NCBI RefSeq assembly: GCF_010367435.1
Contig: NZ_WJWY01000002.1
Location: 36,241-100,240 of the forward strand
Source of the DNA: Fusobacterium sp. IOR10
GTDB taxonomy: Bacteria > Fusobacteriota > Fusobacteriia > Fusobacteriales > Fusobacteriaceae
Length of the DNA stretch: 64,000 nt
Reading direction: 5' to 3'
The translations under genes were made by a program, and so were the position numbers. Below are positions 63,925 to 64,000 of this stretch, in pieces (the stretch's first letter is position 1; every line of letters starts with the position of its first letter). Below the pieces are notes generated by a model. That model made no database searches and was not told the DNA's origin. It saw only the letters and a list, made by a program, of their open reading frames with translations.

Positions 63925-64000
63925 TTTTTGTTCCTTCAGCTTTATGCTGAAGGAATTTTTATTTTTGTTAAATTGCTATAAATTAAAATTCTATTTCTTA
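63925..64000 (+). repeat. Dispersed hairpin repeat, copy B
   Basis: TTCCTTCAGC (63931-63940) pairs with GCTGAAGGAA (63946-63955). The 76-base element closely matches 52093-52168, including flanks, and may continue past the window end. It also serves as terminator for the Gate gene. Confidence 0.8.

Overview
The window is very AT-rich chromosomal DNA with dense genes, strong AGGAGG ribosome sites, many ATGA-overlapping operons and compact hairpin terminators. This fits a fermentative anaerobe of the Fusobacteriota (Cetobacterium/Fusobacterium-like) better than a clostridium, but that is an impression from gene content and codon use, not a proven placement. No rRNA, tRNA, CRISPR array, intact transposase or integrase was seen.

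Left part (1-20.1 kb), housekeeping and transport: the end of a two-domain ABC permease (frameshifted), an acyl-CoA thioesterase, an MFS carrier, and a MarR-MATE efflux pair behind a consensus promoter with two repeated operators. A TPP riboswitch with terminator controls a ykoFEDC-type thiamine-precursor transporter. Next come sulfur-compound permeases (two YeeE/YedE proteins plus TauE/SafE), a cation/proton antiporter, an arsenite operon (arsR-acr3 and arsD-arsA, each with the same ArsR-like operator), a second MATE pump and small membrane proteins.

Middle (20.1-49.1 kb), a defence island. Leftward: SIR2, SIR2, DUF4365 nuclease-like. Rightward: a type I restriction locus (hsdM frameshifted, an AlbA_2/RecG-like gene, hsdS, a broken HEPN-like gene, a PD-(D/E)XK nuclease, hsdR). 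Then come two cassette-like units with the same layout. Each begins with a homologous leader of about 250-290 bp (short repeat, promoter with 17-base spacer, Phe-rich mini-ORF, intrinsic terminator). The leader is followed by an unrelated operon and then by another copy of the short repeat. Unit 1 (33.5-36.9 kb) carries two membrane/glycine-rich proteins. Unit 2 (39.4-49.1 kb) carries a four-gene system ending in a 1747-residue DEAH helicase with a DUF1998-like tail (Druantia DruE-like), bounded by a perfect 28-bp direct repeat. Between them lie a structured-RNA candidate, a 43-codon gene, an rmuC remnant and another PD-(D/E)XK gene. The island ends exactly at a repeat copy before glpQ.

Right part (49.2-64 kb): a secreted glycerophosphodiesterase, an HD-GYP remnant, a TerB/LRAT-like pair that may be another conflict module, a giant duplicated DUF445 protein, a 2-aminoethylphosphonate uptake and degradation operon (binding lipoprotein, ATPase, fused permease, PhnX-PhnW fusion with a late frameshift), an ElaA-type acetyltransferase and a nucleoside-recognition (Gate) membrane protein.

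A striking feature is the number of otherwise intact genes broken by one base: four frameshifts and several in-frame stops. Either the assembly carries errors or the genome is decaying; raw reads would settle it. The most promising unknowns are the shared leader module, the helicase cassette and the twin-SIR2 operon.
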